Of a DNA stretch of 46,626 nucleotides, positions 8,191-16,089 are shown in pieces (the stretch's first letter is position 1; every line of letters starts with the position of its first letter). Origin of the DNA: FEN-1297 sp964498065. GTDB taxonomy: Bacteria > Bacteroidota > Ignavibacteria > Ignavibacteriales > Ignavibacteriaceae. The position numbers and the translations under genes are program-made. The notes under the pieces are model-generated. The model saw nothing but the letters and a program-made list of their open reading frames with translations, searched no databases and was not told the DNA's origin. The DNA lies in NCBI GenBank assembly GCA_964498065.1, contig CAZCFZ010000028.1, forward strand, positions 1 through 46,626, written 5' to 3'.

Positions 8191-8811
8191 ATGGTAAATA
8201 AAAATTCATGTGCTGTTATTGTTTTTGCGCGTTATCCGGAAAAAGGGAAGGTAAAAACCAGGTTAGCTAAAGAAATCGGGGAAGAATCCGCTTTAGAATT
8301 TTATACTTCATGTGCTGAAAATACTTTTACGGAATGCAAAAAAATAAAATCGGAAAATATTTTATTATATCTCTTTTATTCAGGTGTTAAAGATAAAACA
8401 CTGATTGCGAAGTGGGCGGGCTTTGATTTTATTTGTCTTCCGCAGACCGGCTCCGATCTGGGAGAAAGAATGAGTAATGCTTTCAGCATGGTTTTTTCAA
8501 ATGGAATTAAAAAGGCAGTGATAATCGGAACCGATATTCCTAATATTGATGCAGAACTCATTAATAGAGCATGCGAAGTTTTAAACTATGCGGATGTAAC
8601 AATCGGCCCTTCGGCTGATGGAGGTTATTATCTGCTGGGAATGAAAAAGAAATATGATTTTTTATTCGATAATATTAATTGGAGTACAAAGTCCGTATTT
8701 TCCGAAACCCAGTTTAGAATAATTAAAAATAACCTTAATTATTTTATTTTATCTGAATTAGTAGATATAGACACCAAGGATGATTTCCTTAAATGGTCGG
8801 TTAAAAGATAA
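8191..8811 (+). CDS. TIGR04282/DUF2064-family glycosyltransferase-like protein
   Basis: A 206-residue protein with a nucleotidyltransferase-like fold. Diagnostic stretches are VFARYPEKGKVKTRLAKE near the N-terminus, IGTDIP (about residues 112-117) and PSADGGYYLLGM (about 144-155). The family is named for rSAM/selenodomain-associated transferase 1 and includes a protein tied to arsenosugar synthesis. No arsenic genes are visible here, so that role is not supported. Together with the preceding GT2, it may build or transfer an unknown sugar. Family assignment is good; function is open. Confidence 0.8.
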   Translation: MVNKNSCAVIVFARYPEKGKVKTRLAKEIGEESALEFYTSCAENTFTECKKIKSENILLYLFYSGVKDKTLIAKWAGFDFICLPQTGSDLGERMSNAFSMVFSNGIKKAVIIGTDIPNIDAELINRACEVLNYADVTIGPSADGGYYLLGMKKKYDFLFDNINWSTKSVFSETQFRIIKNNLNYFILSELVDIDTKDDFLKWSVKR

Positions 8812-8812
8812 C

Positions 8813-8828
8813 AGAATATACATATTCT
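8813..8828. repeat. Short palindrome AGAATAT-AC-ATATTCT
   Basis: A perfect 7-bp inverted repeat with a 2-base spacer lies just after the DUF2064 stop codon (ends 8811), in the 138-base spacer before the radical SAM gene. The loop is too tight for a good terminator, so it could be an operator or chance in AT-rich sequence. Confidence 0.25.
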
Positions 8829-8949
8829 ATTAATATTATTTTTATTATCTGCTTTTTCTGTTTTCATTTGCCGGTGTATGTAATTTAAAACTCAATAAAT
8901 AATAATATTTGAATTTATTTTATCCGCCTTAAACATTTTAATATTAAGT

Positions 8950-10020
8950 ATGACAAAAGAAAAACAAAAAGGCCGCGGAGCTCAATCAAATCCTAAAAAT
9001 AGATTCGAAAAACTTTATCTTGAGGAATTGGAAGAAGATTACGAATATTTCGATGATAATGAAGGTGGTCTTAAAAAAATAGAAACGATTTTTTATAAAG
9101 ATGATTCGAAGTCAGTTATATCGAAAAACGATAGTTATGATTTGGATTTTAACTATTCTTTTAATCCTTACCGCGGCTGCGAACATGGCTGTGTTTATTG
9201 TTATGCACGGCCTACACATGAATACCTGGGATTTTCTTCGGGAACTGATTTTGAAACTAAAATAATAATTAAAGAAAATGCTGCCTATCTGCTGGAAAAT
9301 GAGTTCAATAAAAAATCTTATAAGCCGGAGGTTATAATGTTTTCGGGAAATACGGATTGTTATCAACCGGTCGAAAGGAAGCTGCAAATAACAAGGAGAG
9401 CATTAAAAATTTGTTTGGATTATAGGAACCCTGTTTCAATAGTTACAAAAAATTCACTAATAGAAAGAGATATCGATATTCTAAAAGAATTAGCGCGCTT
9501 GAACTTAGTTTCTGTTCTGATGAGTATAACTACATTGGACAAAAAAATTACCGGCTCAATGGAGCCTCGAACTTCTACGCCGGAAAGAAGGTTAAAGACT
9601 ATTAAAAAATTATCCGAAAATAAAATTCCTTCGGGAGTAAATTTAGCCCCTATAATTCCGGGATTGAACGATGAAGAAATTCCTGTCATTCTTAAAGAAG
9701 TAGCCTCACACGGAGGAATTCTTGCCCGGCATTCTATGATAAGATTGCCGTATTCCGTTAAAGAAATTTTTATTGAATGGATTAAGAATGAATTCCCCGA
9801 GAGATCATCCAAAATATTGAATAAAATTCGTGAAATACACGGAGGTAAATTGAATGAAAACGAGTTCGGAAAAAGATTTACCGGAGAAGGGAAATTAGCC
9901 GGTACAATAAATAATTTATTTGAAATTGCCTGCTATAAATATCACTTAAATGAAGAGAGAACAAGGCTTAATGTTAATTCGTTTAGAAGGATAAAAAATA
10001 ACCAGTTTGAAATCTTCTAG
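8950..10020 (+). CDS. PA0069-family radical SAM protein (SplB-like)
   Basis: A 356-residue radical SAM protein. The cluster-binding cysteines are Cys77, Cys81 and Cys84 in RGCEHGCVYCYARPTHEYLG. The N-terminal GRGAQSNPKNRFEK is a hallmark of the PA0069/Rv2578c group, which resembles spore photoproduct lyase in sequence but has no established reaction. MFSGNTDCYQPVE and APIIPGLND are other family stretches. It binds a 4Fe-4S cluster and cleaves S-adenosylmethionine. The substrate is unknown. It is transcribed in the same direction as the two sugar-transferase genes, after a 138-base gap. Confidence 0.9.
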   Translation: MTKEKQKGRGAQSNPKNRFEKLYLEELEEDYEYFDDNEGGLKKIETIFYKDDSKSVISKNDSYDLDFNYSFNPYRGCEHGCVYCYARPTHEYLGFSSGTDFETKIIIKENAAYLLENEFNKKSYKPEVIMFSGNTDCYQPVERKLQITRRALKICLDYRNPVSIVTKNSLIERDIDILKELARLNLVSVLMSITTLDKKITGSMEPRTSTPERRLKTIKKLSENKIPSGVNLAPIIPGLNDEEIPVILKEVASHGGILARHSMIRLPYSVKEIFIEWIKNEFPERSSKILNKIREIHGGKLNENEFGKRFTGEGKLAGTINNLFEIACYKYHLNEERTRLNVNSFRRIKNNQFEIF

Positions 10021-10123
10021 TATTCCAAATCATATTTCAAAAAATTTAATCAACAATTTGCATAGTTTTTATTATTTTAGTAAGTATTTTAAAAAATAAA
10101 ATTAAGTAATAAAAGAAAATAAA

Positions 10124-10393
10124 ATGGCACAAAAGAAATCCAAGCCGAGGGAAAGACAGATTGGGAAAAAGCAGCCTGAAAAAAAGCATTTAATAAATCC
10201 GAAATATAAAAATACGTTTTGGACAATTGTTGTTCTGCTAATTCTGCTAATTTTCTTTATTATTAATAATACACGTTCTGTGCCTGCCCAGGGACCTTAT
10301 CCGCCTAGCTATAATCCCGAAACGGCAAAACAGCCCGATACCGCAATAGATCCAAGGCTGCAAATGGATACTCACACAAAAAATAATAAGTAA
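10124..10393 (+). CDS. Small single-pass membrane protein
   Basis: An 89-residue protein. It has a strongly basic N-terminal cytoplasmic segment (residues 1-27, rich in Lys and Arg), one transmembrane helix (about 29-47, WTIVVLLILLIFFIINN) and a Pro-rich polar C-terminal tail that should lie outside the membrane. I do not recognise a family. It ends 9 bases before the TlpA-like lipoprotein gene, so the two are likely co-transcribed and may work together. Confidence 0.6.
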   Translation: MAQKKSKPRERQIGKKQPEKKHLINPKYKNTFWTIVVLLILLIFFIINNTRSVPAQGPYPPSYNPETAKQPDTAIDPRLQMDTHTKNNK

Positions 10394-10402
10394 GGTAAAA
10401 AA

Positions 10403-10981
10403 ATGAATCGTTCCATTTTGCTAACTGCAGTTTTGTTTACTTCACTGATTTTGCTTGGATGTAATAGGAATGCATCCAAAGTTTCCAATGAACAAAGTAA
10501 TAAAGCTTCGGAATCAGCTGTAAATTCTTCGTCAAATTCTTCCGATGAAAATTCTGCTTTTGACAATCAGCAGGCTCCTGATTTTACACTTGTTGATACT
10601 AAGGGGAAAAAAATTAGTTTACAAAATTATCGTGGTAAAATAGTTATAATTGACTTTTGGGCAACATGGTGCCCGCCATGCAGGAGAGGAATCCCGGATT
10701 TGATACAGATTCAAAAAGAATTTAAAAATAAAGTTGCCGTAATAGGCATTTCCCTGGATACGGATACCAAAAAAGACGTTGTTCCTTTTATGAAAAATAT
10801 GGGAATCAATTATACCGTTGTTTATGCGAATTCACAAGTCATTCAAGATTACGGCAATGTTGAGGCTATTCCCACTTCTTTTGTAATTAGTAAAGACGGT
10901 AAAATTGTTAATCAGCATATCGGACTTACGCCTAAAGAAACTTATATAAGTGAAATTAATAAACTACTTGGCAATTCATAA
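10403..10981 (+). CDS. TlpA-like thioredoxin-fold lipoprotein (thiol-disulfide oxidoreductase)
   Basis: A 192-residue protein. A lipoprotein signal ends at Cys20 in LILLGCN. A Ser/Asn-rich linker (about 21-56) precedes a TlpA/ResA-type thioredoxin domain with DFTLVDTKGK and the active site WATWCPPC (Cys90 and Cys93). VEAIPTSFVI contains the cis-proline. It should reduce or exchange disulfides in exported proteins outside the cytoplasmic membrane, as in cytochrome c maturation, but no cytochrome genes are nearby. AAGTAAGG lies before the ATG. Confidence 0.9.
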   Translation: MNRSILLTAVLFTSLILLGCNRNASKVSNEQSNKASESAVNSSSNSSDENSAFDNQQAPDFTLVDTKGKKISLQNYRGKIVIIDFWATWCPPCRRGIPDLIQIQKEFKNKVAVIGISLDTDTKKDVVPFMKNMGINYTVVYANSQVIQDYGNVEAIPTSFVISKDGKIVNQHIGLTPKETYISEINKLLGNS

Positions 10982-11050
10982 GGAAAATCAGAAAAGATAA
11001 GAAACCGGTTTGCAAATAAATCCCGGTGAAAGTTCTTTTAATGTATTGTT

Positions 11051-11275
11051 TTACTTCCTCAATAGATATAATATTAAACTAAGAATTAAGCTAAGAATAA
11101 TTGAAGTGACAATCGGGAAATAAAATGTAAAATTCTTTTTTTTAATATAAATATCACCCGGAAGCCTTCCTAAAAATGGGATCTTATCGCCGAATAAAAA
11201 TAGTACTCCCAGAAATAGAATTATAAAACCGATAAAGATTAATATTCTTCCGAATTGCTGAAATTCATTGAACAT
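11051..11275 (-). CDS. DUF2905 family membrane protein
   Basis: A 74-residue protein with two hydrophobic helices (about residues 8-28 and 49-71) flanking a conserved loop, IPFLGRLPGDIYIKKKNF, which is typical of DUF2905. Function is unknown. It is convergent with the TlpA-like gene and divergent from the histidine kinase gene. Confidence 0.88.
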   Translation of the reverse strand: MFNEFQQFGRILIFIGFIILFLGVLFLFGDKIPFLGRLPGDIYIKKKNFTFYFPIVTSIILSLILSLILYLLRK

Positions 11276-11489
11276 AATTTTTAATTATAAAATTACTTTT
11301 TAAATAATAGTAAAATTTATCCTAAATATAACACATTAAATAAATATTTTTGTATAATTAATCATGTAAGTTTCTATATTATAAAATGTTAGGTCAGCTT
11401 ATCAAATTATTTTTGAATTATAAATCCGGTTTATTTACAGCCCGAATATTTGTATTGATATTCAAACCATAAAATATTTTAATATTTAA

Positions 11490-12647
11490 ATGATTCCTTT
11501 GACTCTGATTTCTAATCTAAATAATCCGATAGTTTATTTAATACTGATTTTATTATCAGCGCTGGGGATATTTTATATTATTTATGTACATATTATTCTG
11601 CCGCTTAATAGGAAAATTGTAAAGGAAAAGGAAAAAATAGAACTTGAAAATGCAAGACTGATGGCGTTCTTTGCTAAATTGAATCCCGAACCTTTACTAA
11701 GATTTAATATTGAGGGAATCGTTATTTTGGCTAATGAGGCTGCAAATAATTTATTCCCTGATCTGAAAATTAAAAGATCAAATATTTTGTCTATTTTTCC
11801 GTCGCTGGAAAAACTTGATTTAAATGAATTAATTGAAAATCAAAAAATTTTTAAATTCTCTCTGGAAAAAGATAAAAAATTTTATGAAGTAATTGTTAGG
11901 GGAGTGAGCGATATGAAGTTTGGTCAAATTTATTGTAATGATTTTACTCAAAGGAAAAAAACAGAAGACGAGTTAATACTGTCCCAAAGAAGACTAAGAG
12001 AATTATCATACAAAACACAAAAACTTCAAGAAGAGGAAAAACAAAAAATTGCCAGAGAACTTCACGACAGTCTAGGGCAAATTTTAACTTCAATAAAACT
12101 TAACATTGAGATATTAAAAGAAAGTATAGGCAGCGATAAATATAAATTGACTAAAATTAAAGATATTAATGCATTGATAGAAAAAGCAACAAATGAAGTA
12201 AAAGAAATATCTTACAAGTTAAAACCGAGAGTTCTTGATGATTTTGGATTAATTCCTTCTCTTAAATCATTATGTAATGATATTTCAAAGACTAGCGGAA
12301 TTAAAGGTGTTTGCGAGTCTTTTAATTTGAATAGTCGATTAAACAACGAATTAGAGACGGGATTGTATAGAATTGCTCAGGAAGCACTTAATAATATTGT
12401 TAAGCATTCACTTGCCAAGGAATTTAGTATTCAGCTTGTAAAGCATCCGGATTTTTTAAGATTAATGATTGAAGACGATGGTATAGGTTTTAATCAGGAT
12501 ACAATTCAACAGGATCCTGACAAGAAAGATTGTATGGGATTAGCTAATATGTCCGAACGGGCTTTGTCGCTAAATGGAAAGTTTATTATCGATTCAAGAA
12601 TCGGTGGCGGAACTGAAATAATTGTTGAAATCCCGTTGGAGCAATAA
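11490..12647 (+). CDS. Membrane sensor histidine kinase, PAS plus HisKA_3 (NarX/DegS type)
   Basis: A 385-residue kinase. It has one N-terminal transmembrane helix (about residues 12-36), a short coiled linker, a PAS-like domain (about 57-155), a HisKA_3 dimerisation domain with phosphoacceptor His192 in ARELHDSLGQIL, and a HATPase_c domain with EALNNIVKHS (N box) and DDGIGF and GGGTEI (G boxes). It autophosphorylates and should pass the phosphate to the NarL-type regulator whose ATG follows its stop codon with no gap. The signal is unknown; the lack of a large extracytoplasmic domain suggests an internal or membrane cue. Confidence 0.92.
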   Translation: MIPLTLISNLNNPIVYLILILLSALGIFYIIYVHIILPLNRKIVKEKEKIELENARLMAFFAKLNPEPLLRFNIEGIVILANEAANNLFPDLKIKRSNILSIFPSLEKLDLNELIENQKIFKFSLEKDKKFYEVIVRGVSDMKFGQIYCNDFTQRKKTEDELILSQRRLRELSYKTQKLQEEEKQKIARELHDSLGQILTSIKLNIEILKESIGSDKYKLTKIKDINALIEKATNEVKEISYKLKPRVLDDFGLIPSLKSLCNDISKTSGIKGVCESFNLNSRLNNELETGLYRIAQEALNNIVKHSLAKEFSIQLVKHPDFLRLMIEDDGIGFNQDTIQQDPDKKDCMGLANMSERALSLNGKFIIDSRIGGGTEIIVEIPLEQ

Positions 12648-13301
12648 ATGAAAAAAGTTAAAATTATAATAGCTGATGATCATTTACTTGTAAGGACAGG
12701 AATAATCAGCCTTCTTAAAGATGTGCCTGATATAGAAACTATCGGTGAAGCAGAGAACGGGCAAGTGGTAATTGAAAAAGCTAAAAAATTAAAGCCCGAT
12801 GTTGTATTAATGGACATTTCCATGCCGAAGGTTTCAGGTATTGAAGCTACAAATCAAATAAAAGAAACAAATCCGGCAATACAAATTCTTATACTTACTA
12901 TGCATGATAATGAAGAATATATTTTATCATCTCTCAAACAAGGAGCTTCAGGGATCCTTCATAAAGATACAAGCAAAGATGAACTGGTTACTGCAATAAA
13001 AACCGTAGCTTCTGGTAAAAGATATTTTGGCCGTAGCGTTTCTCAAATAATAGTTGAAAGCCTGCTTCAAAAAGTAGATAGTAGTGATCTTTCACAAACT
13101 CAAGATAAAGTATTTCTTACAAAGAGAGAAAAAGAAGTGCTTTATCTTATTGCAAACGGACTTTCTAATCAAGAAATTGCAGAAAGGTTAGGAATAAGTG
13201 CCCGAACTGTTGATACTCATAAAACAAATCTTATGCAAAAATTAAACATCAAAACAACAGCAGCATTAGCACGCTATGCTTTTGAAAATAATTTGAAATA
13301 G
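12648..13301 (+). CDS. NarL/FixJ-family response regulator
   Basis: A 217-residue regulator. The receiver domain (about residues 1-120) has the acidic pair Asp10/Asp11 in IIADDH, phosphoacceptor Asp56 in LMDISMP and Lys in LHKD. A LuxR-type helix-turn-helix (about 150-215) carries LTKREKEVLYLIANGLSNQ and SARTVDTHKTNLMQKL. It is the evident partner of the upstream kinase, with the start codon immediately after the kinase stop. Target genes cannot be read from the sequence. Confidence 0.94.
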   Translation: MKKVKIIIADDHLLVRTGIISLLKDVPDIETIGEAENGQVVIEKAKKLKPDVVLMDISMPKVSGIEATNQIKETNPAIQILILTMHDNEEYILSSLKQGASGILHKDTSKDELVTAIKTVASGKRYFGRSVSQIIVESLLQKVDSSDLSQTQDKVFLTKREKEVLYLIANGLSNQEIAERLGISARTVDTHKTNLMQKLNIKTTAALARYAFENNLK

Positions 13302-13501
13302 ATGTTAAATATTTTTACAATAAAAAAACCTGCCGGTTGTATAAATTTATTACACATTTAACAAATAAATTTCCTGAAAATAATTAAATTTTAAAAACAT
13401 TGGAAATTAGGCATATTTTAAGGCTTTAATTTAATTATCTACGGAAATTGACTAGGAATATGCAGGAATTTTGATTAGACGAAATTACGTAGTATTACTG
13501 A

Positions 13502-13531
13502 TTTATTTTAACTTTACAATAATTATATTTG
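13502..13531 (+). promoter_or_regulatory. Possible promoter with -7 box TATATTTG
   Basis: TATATTTG (13524-13531) fits the Bacteroidota TAnnTTTG consensus; a weak TTTAT lies 17 bases upstream. Transcription would start near 13538, leading into the G-rich leader and hairpin before the receiver gene at 13636. Confidence 0.25.
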
Positions 13532-13537
13532 GCACAA

Positions 13538-13616
13538 AAAATTTGGTTCTAGGGCAGGGTTAGAGCGGGGATATGGGGACCATTGATTAAGTCACTCTTC
13601 AATGGTTCCCATTTTT
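13538..13616 (+). ncRNA. Candidate small RNA or leader ending in a terminator-like hairpin
   Basis: About 80 bases that stand out from AT-rich surroundings by a G-rich stretch (TTCTAGGGCAGGGTTAGAGC) and end in a 12-bp stem (13575-13586 with 13599-13610, one G-T pair) followed by ATTTTT. A possible promoter lies just upstream. It may be an independent small RNA, or an attenuated leader for the receiver gene 20 bases further on. No homology to a known RNA family is recognised. The rest of the gene-free stretch 13302-13537 is AT-rich with nothing evident. Confidence 0.35.
13575..13616 (+). terminator. Rho-independent terminator-like hairpin
   Basis: GGGGACCATTGA pairs with TCAATGGTTCCC across a 12-base loop, and five T residues follow after one A. 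It could end the candidate small RNA or act as an attenuator for the receiver gene starting at 13636. Confidence 0.6.
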
Positions 13617-13635
13617 ATAATAAAATCATTAACCA

Positions 13636-14010
13636 ATGACTAAAGCTAAAATTCTTATTATCGAAGACGATAATGATACGCAAAAATTCTTTAATCTTTT
13701 TTTAGGCAGGAAGTTCGAAATTGAAGTGTTTCGGTCCAATACTTCATGTAAGGAAGTAGTTAATAATAAAAATTTTGATCTTTTACTGCTTGATATTTCG
13801 CTTAAAGATGGAAATACCGGGTTGAATTTAACTAAAAAAATCAAAAGTATTAAAGAGTTTGAAAAAACCCCGGTAATTTGCCTTTCAACTCATATATTTA
13901 ATACCAACGAAAAAAATACTTATGAATCGTACATCGACATGTTTTTAACAAAGCCGGTACGAAATGAAATATTGCTTCAATCAATAAATACATTTATAAA
14001 ATGCAGTTAA
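13636..14010 (+). CDS. Stand-alone receiver-domain protein (CheY-like)
   Basis: A 124-residue protein consisting only of a response-regulator receiver domain. It has IIEDDND at the N-terminus, phosphoacceptor Asp53 in LLLLDISL and the conserved Lys-Pro in FLTKPV. There is no output domain. It resembles the next gene (14491-14883) and the two look like duplicates. It probably relays phosphate within a multistep system or binds a partner protein. The cognate kinase is unknown. Confidence 0.9.
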   Translation: MTKAKILIIEDDNDTQKFFNLFLGRKFEIEVFRSNTSCKEVVNNKNFDLLLLDISLKDGNTGLNLTKKIKSIKEFEKTPVICLSTHIFNTNEKNTYESYIDMFLTKPVRNEILLQSINTFIKCS

Positions 14011-14490
14011 CTGTAATAACAAAGGAAAGTAATTTTAAAATTGTAGCCTATTTAGGTTATTATTTTATTTGATACCATTCAAGTCAATATATGCTGATTA
14101 AAAGCTGACCTTAACATCCCTTTCGATTTATGCCGTTATGAAAATATTTACACGTTCTAAAAATTAAAATTTCTAGTTAACTGTAATAAAGATTTTTAAC
14201 CGATTTTTAATATTTAATTTTCAGAGATAGATATATTTTGTAAATTAGCGATCATAGTTGAAAGTCTATTAAGAGATTGAAGTTAAATTCAAAATTATTA
14301 AAGCGTTATTTTAAGTAAAAAGTTAAAAATAATTAACGATTACTTATAATAAAATTTTTTTAATCGATTATATAATATTTGAAGATTATAATTAAACAAC
14401 TTTAGTGTTCAAAATTAAATTAAAAAATTTATAGCAACAGCATTTACCTTTTAGCGTAAATGTTATTGAGAAACAACAGGAGCTGCAACA
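14011..14490. other. 480-base AT-rich spacer between paired receiver genes
   Basis: No open reading frame of note. A 15-base direct repeat, AGTTAACTGTAATAA, occurs at 14005-14019 and 14174-14188. CATTTAC and GTAAATG form a small hairpin shortly before the next gene (about 14440-14462). A good ribosome binding site, AGGAG (14478-14482), precedes the ATG at 14491, which is unusual in this window. Confidence 0.5.
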
Positions 14491-14883
14491 ATGCCGGAAA
14501 ATGATTCAGGAAAAAAACCTAAAATATTAGTAACTGAGGACGACTTTGAAAATCAAAAATTTCTTGAGATGTTTCTTAAAAGAAACTTCGATGTTTATAT
14601 ATGTGATTCCGCCGAATCATTTTACGATAATATAAAAAATGTAAAGTTTGATCTTGTTTTAATGGATATTTCTTTAAAAGGAAATAAGAACGGATTGGAA
14701 CTTACCGAAGAATTAAAAAATATGCCCGGTTATGAAAATATTCCCGTCGTTTGTCTTTCTGCACATGCATTTAAAAAAGACAGGGAAAATGCGTTTAATG
14801 CCGGTGTGGATGTTTTTTTAACAAAGCCTGTCGAAAATAAAATTCTGCTGAATACACTGCTGGATTTGCTGAAGAAAAAGTAA
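14491..14883 (+). CDS. Stand-alone receiver-domain protein (CheY-like)
   Basis: A 130-residue protein with only a receiver domain: VTEDDFENQKF (acidic pair Asp17/Asp18), phosphoacceptor Asp59 in LVLMDISLKG, CLSAHAF and the Lys-Pro of FLTKPV. It shares its whole layout with the 13636 gene, including the DISLK stretch and the ending, so the pair likely arose by duplication. The start is supported by AGGAG eight bases before the ATG. Its role in phosphorelay is inferred. Confidence 0.9.
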   Translation: MPENDSGKKPKILVTEDDFENQKFLEMFLKRNFDVYICDSAESFYDNIKNVKFDLVLMDISLKGNKNGLELTEELKNMPGYENIPVVCLSAHAFKKDRENAFNAGVDVFLTKPVENKILLNTLLDLLKKK

Positions 14884-14915
14884 AATTTGAGAAAGAAAAA
14901 TTAGTAGACAATATT

Positions 14916-15959
14916 TTAATTATGAGATCTTAAGAATTTCGGCTCTTCTAATGTAAGAATTAATGAAATTCTATGAGTATCCGGTAACCTTTCAAGTGCA
15001 GATTGACTAAACCTTGCAAACGAATAATCTATATTTAATTTAGGCAATTTGATACCTGCACCAATTGTAAATTGTTTTACATCATTATATCCGCCGCGAA
15101 TCATAAAGATATTTTTAAAGTTATATTCAAAACCGGCCAGCATATCAAAACTTACGGGTCCTAAATTAACTTCAGATGCATATTGTCTATCTTCAAATCT
15201 AACATTAAAATCGAGAGCAGGAGTAATCGTACCTCCCAGGAAATTAAAATGATAAGCCGCTCCGACTTTAGCAGTCGGTACGATTAGTTCGTTTCTGCCG
15301 GTACTCCAGGCCACAAGGGTTGTGGTAATATCTTGGAGATTAGCACCCAAGGAGAAATTTTTAAAAGGAAGATACATACCGCCTACATCGAAACCGATTC
15401 CGTATGCACTATAATTAGCAATACTTCTGTAAATAAGCTTAACGCTGGCGCCGTAATATAAGTTTTCAGAATGCCGTTTAGCAAAGGAAAGATAGACTGC
15501 CCAGTCTTGATCGCTGAATTCGGTTATTTTACTGTAATCCAACCTTGCCGAAGGAAGATTAATATCCGTAATAACCTGGCCCGTTGTCTGATCGACTAAA
15601 GCATTGCGGGTATCGGGAATTCCATCAACACCGAGGCGCATAATACTGATTCCAAAGCTCATATCTTTTTGATAAGGAATTGCAACCCCTGCATAATCAT
15701 AGTTTACAAGGCTTCCGAATTGTTCCGCATGCATCAATGATATTTCAGGATAGTTGATTTGTGCCAATCCTGCAGGATTATAATAACCGGCTGTAACATC
15801 ATTGGCAATAGCCACATAAGCTCCGCCCATTCCCAGCGGACGTCCGCCGACCCCTATGGATAAAAATTCACCGGCATATTTCCCGATAACTGTTTGCGCA
15901 TTTATTTTAGGTATGATTAAAAAAGCGGCTGCAATTATTAGAACAGATTTTTTCAGCAT
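14916..15959 (-). CDS. PorV/PorQ-family outer-membrane beta-barrel protein
   Basis: A 347-residue protein with an N-terminal signal peptide (about 1-21, ending NAQ). The stretch LSIGVGGRPLGMGGAYVA and then AGYYNPAGLAQI is typical of the PorV/PorQ family, related to FadL-like barrels, which act with the type IX secretion system. PorV shuttles secreted substrates to the surface attachment complex. This fits the T9SS sorting domain on the GH31 protein in the same window. Ignavibacteria carry several such paralogues, so whether it is the true PorV is uncertain. Confidence 0.85.
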   Translation of the reverse strand: MLKKSVLIIAAAFLIIPKINAQTVIGKYAGEFLSIGVGGRPLGMGGAYVAIANDVTAGYYNPAGLAQINYPEISLMHAEQFGSLVNYDYAGVAIPYQKDMSFGISIMRLGVDGIPDTRNALVDQTTGQVITDINLPSARLDYSKITEFSDQDWAVYLSFAKRHSENLYYGASVKLIYRSIANYSAYGIGFDVGGMYLPFKNFSLGANLQDITTTLVAWSTGRNELIVPTAKVGAAYHFNFLGGTITPALDFNVRFEDRQYASEVNLGPVSFDMLAGFEYNFKNIFMIRGGYNDVKQFTIGAGIKLPKLNIDYSFARFSQSALERLPDTHRISLILTLEEPKFLRSHN

Positions 15960-16050
15960 TAACGAAGATTCCCGTTATTTTTTGTTAGAAAAATATTTTA
16001 CAAAATTGATAAAATGAAATTGAAAATCAAGGCTAATATTAAAGAAGATA

Positions 16051-16082
16051 AAAGCAGTATGAAAATAATTGCATACTGCTTT
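16051..16082 (-). terminator. Rho-independent terminator of gpmA
   Basis: A perfect 11-bp inverted repeat, AAAGCAGTATG (16051-16061) and CATACTGCTTT (16072-16082), lies just beyond the gpmA stop codon. Read on the minus strand, the stem is followed by a T-rich tail. Confidence 0.8.
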
Positions 16083-16089
16083 CAATAAA

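Noticed and set aside
8191..8811. Arsenosugar biosynthesis role for the DUF2064 protein
   Set aside because: No arsM, arsS or other arsenic gene lies in the window, and the family is broader than that pathway.
9420..9812. 130-residue minus-strand frame
   Set aside because: It lies wholly antisense within the PA0069-family radical SAM gene, whose motifs are clear.
13524..13546. Sigma-54 promoter suggested by TTTGGCAC
   Set aside because: The -12 element (TTGC) is not at the required spacing after TGGCAC here or at 494-498; only the -24 half matches.
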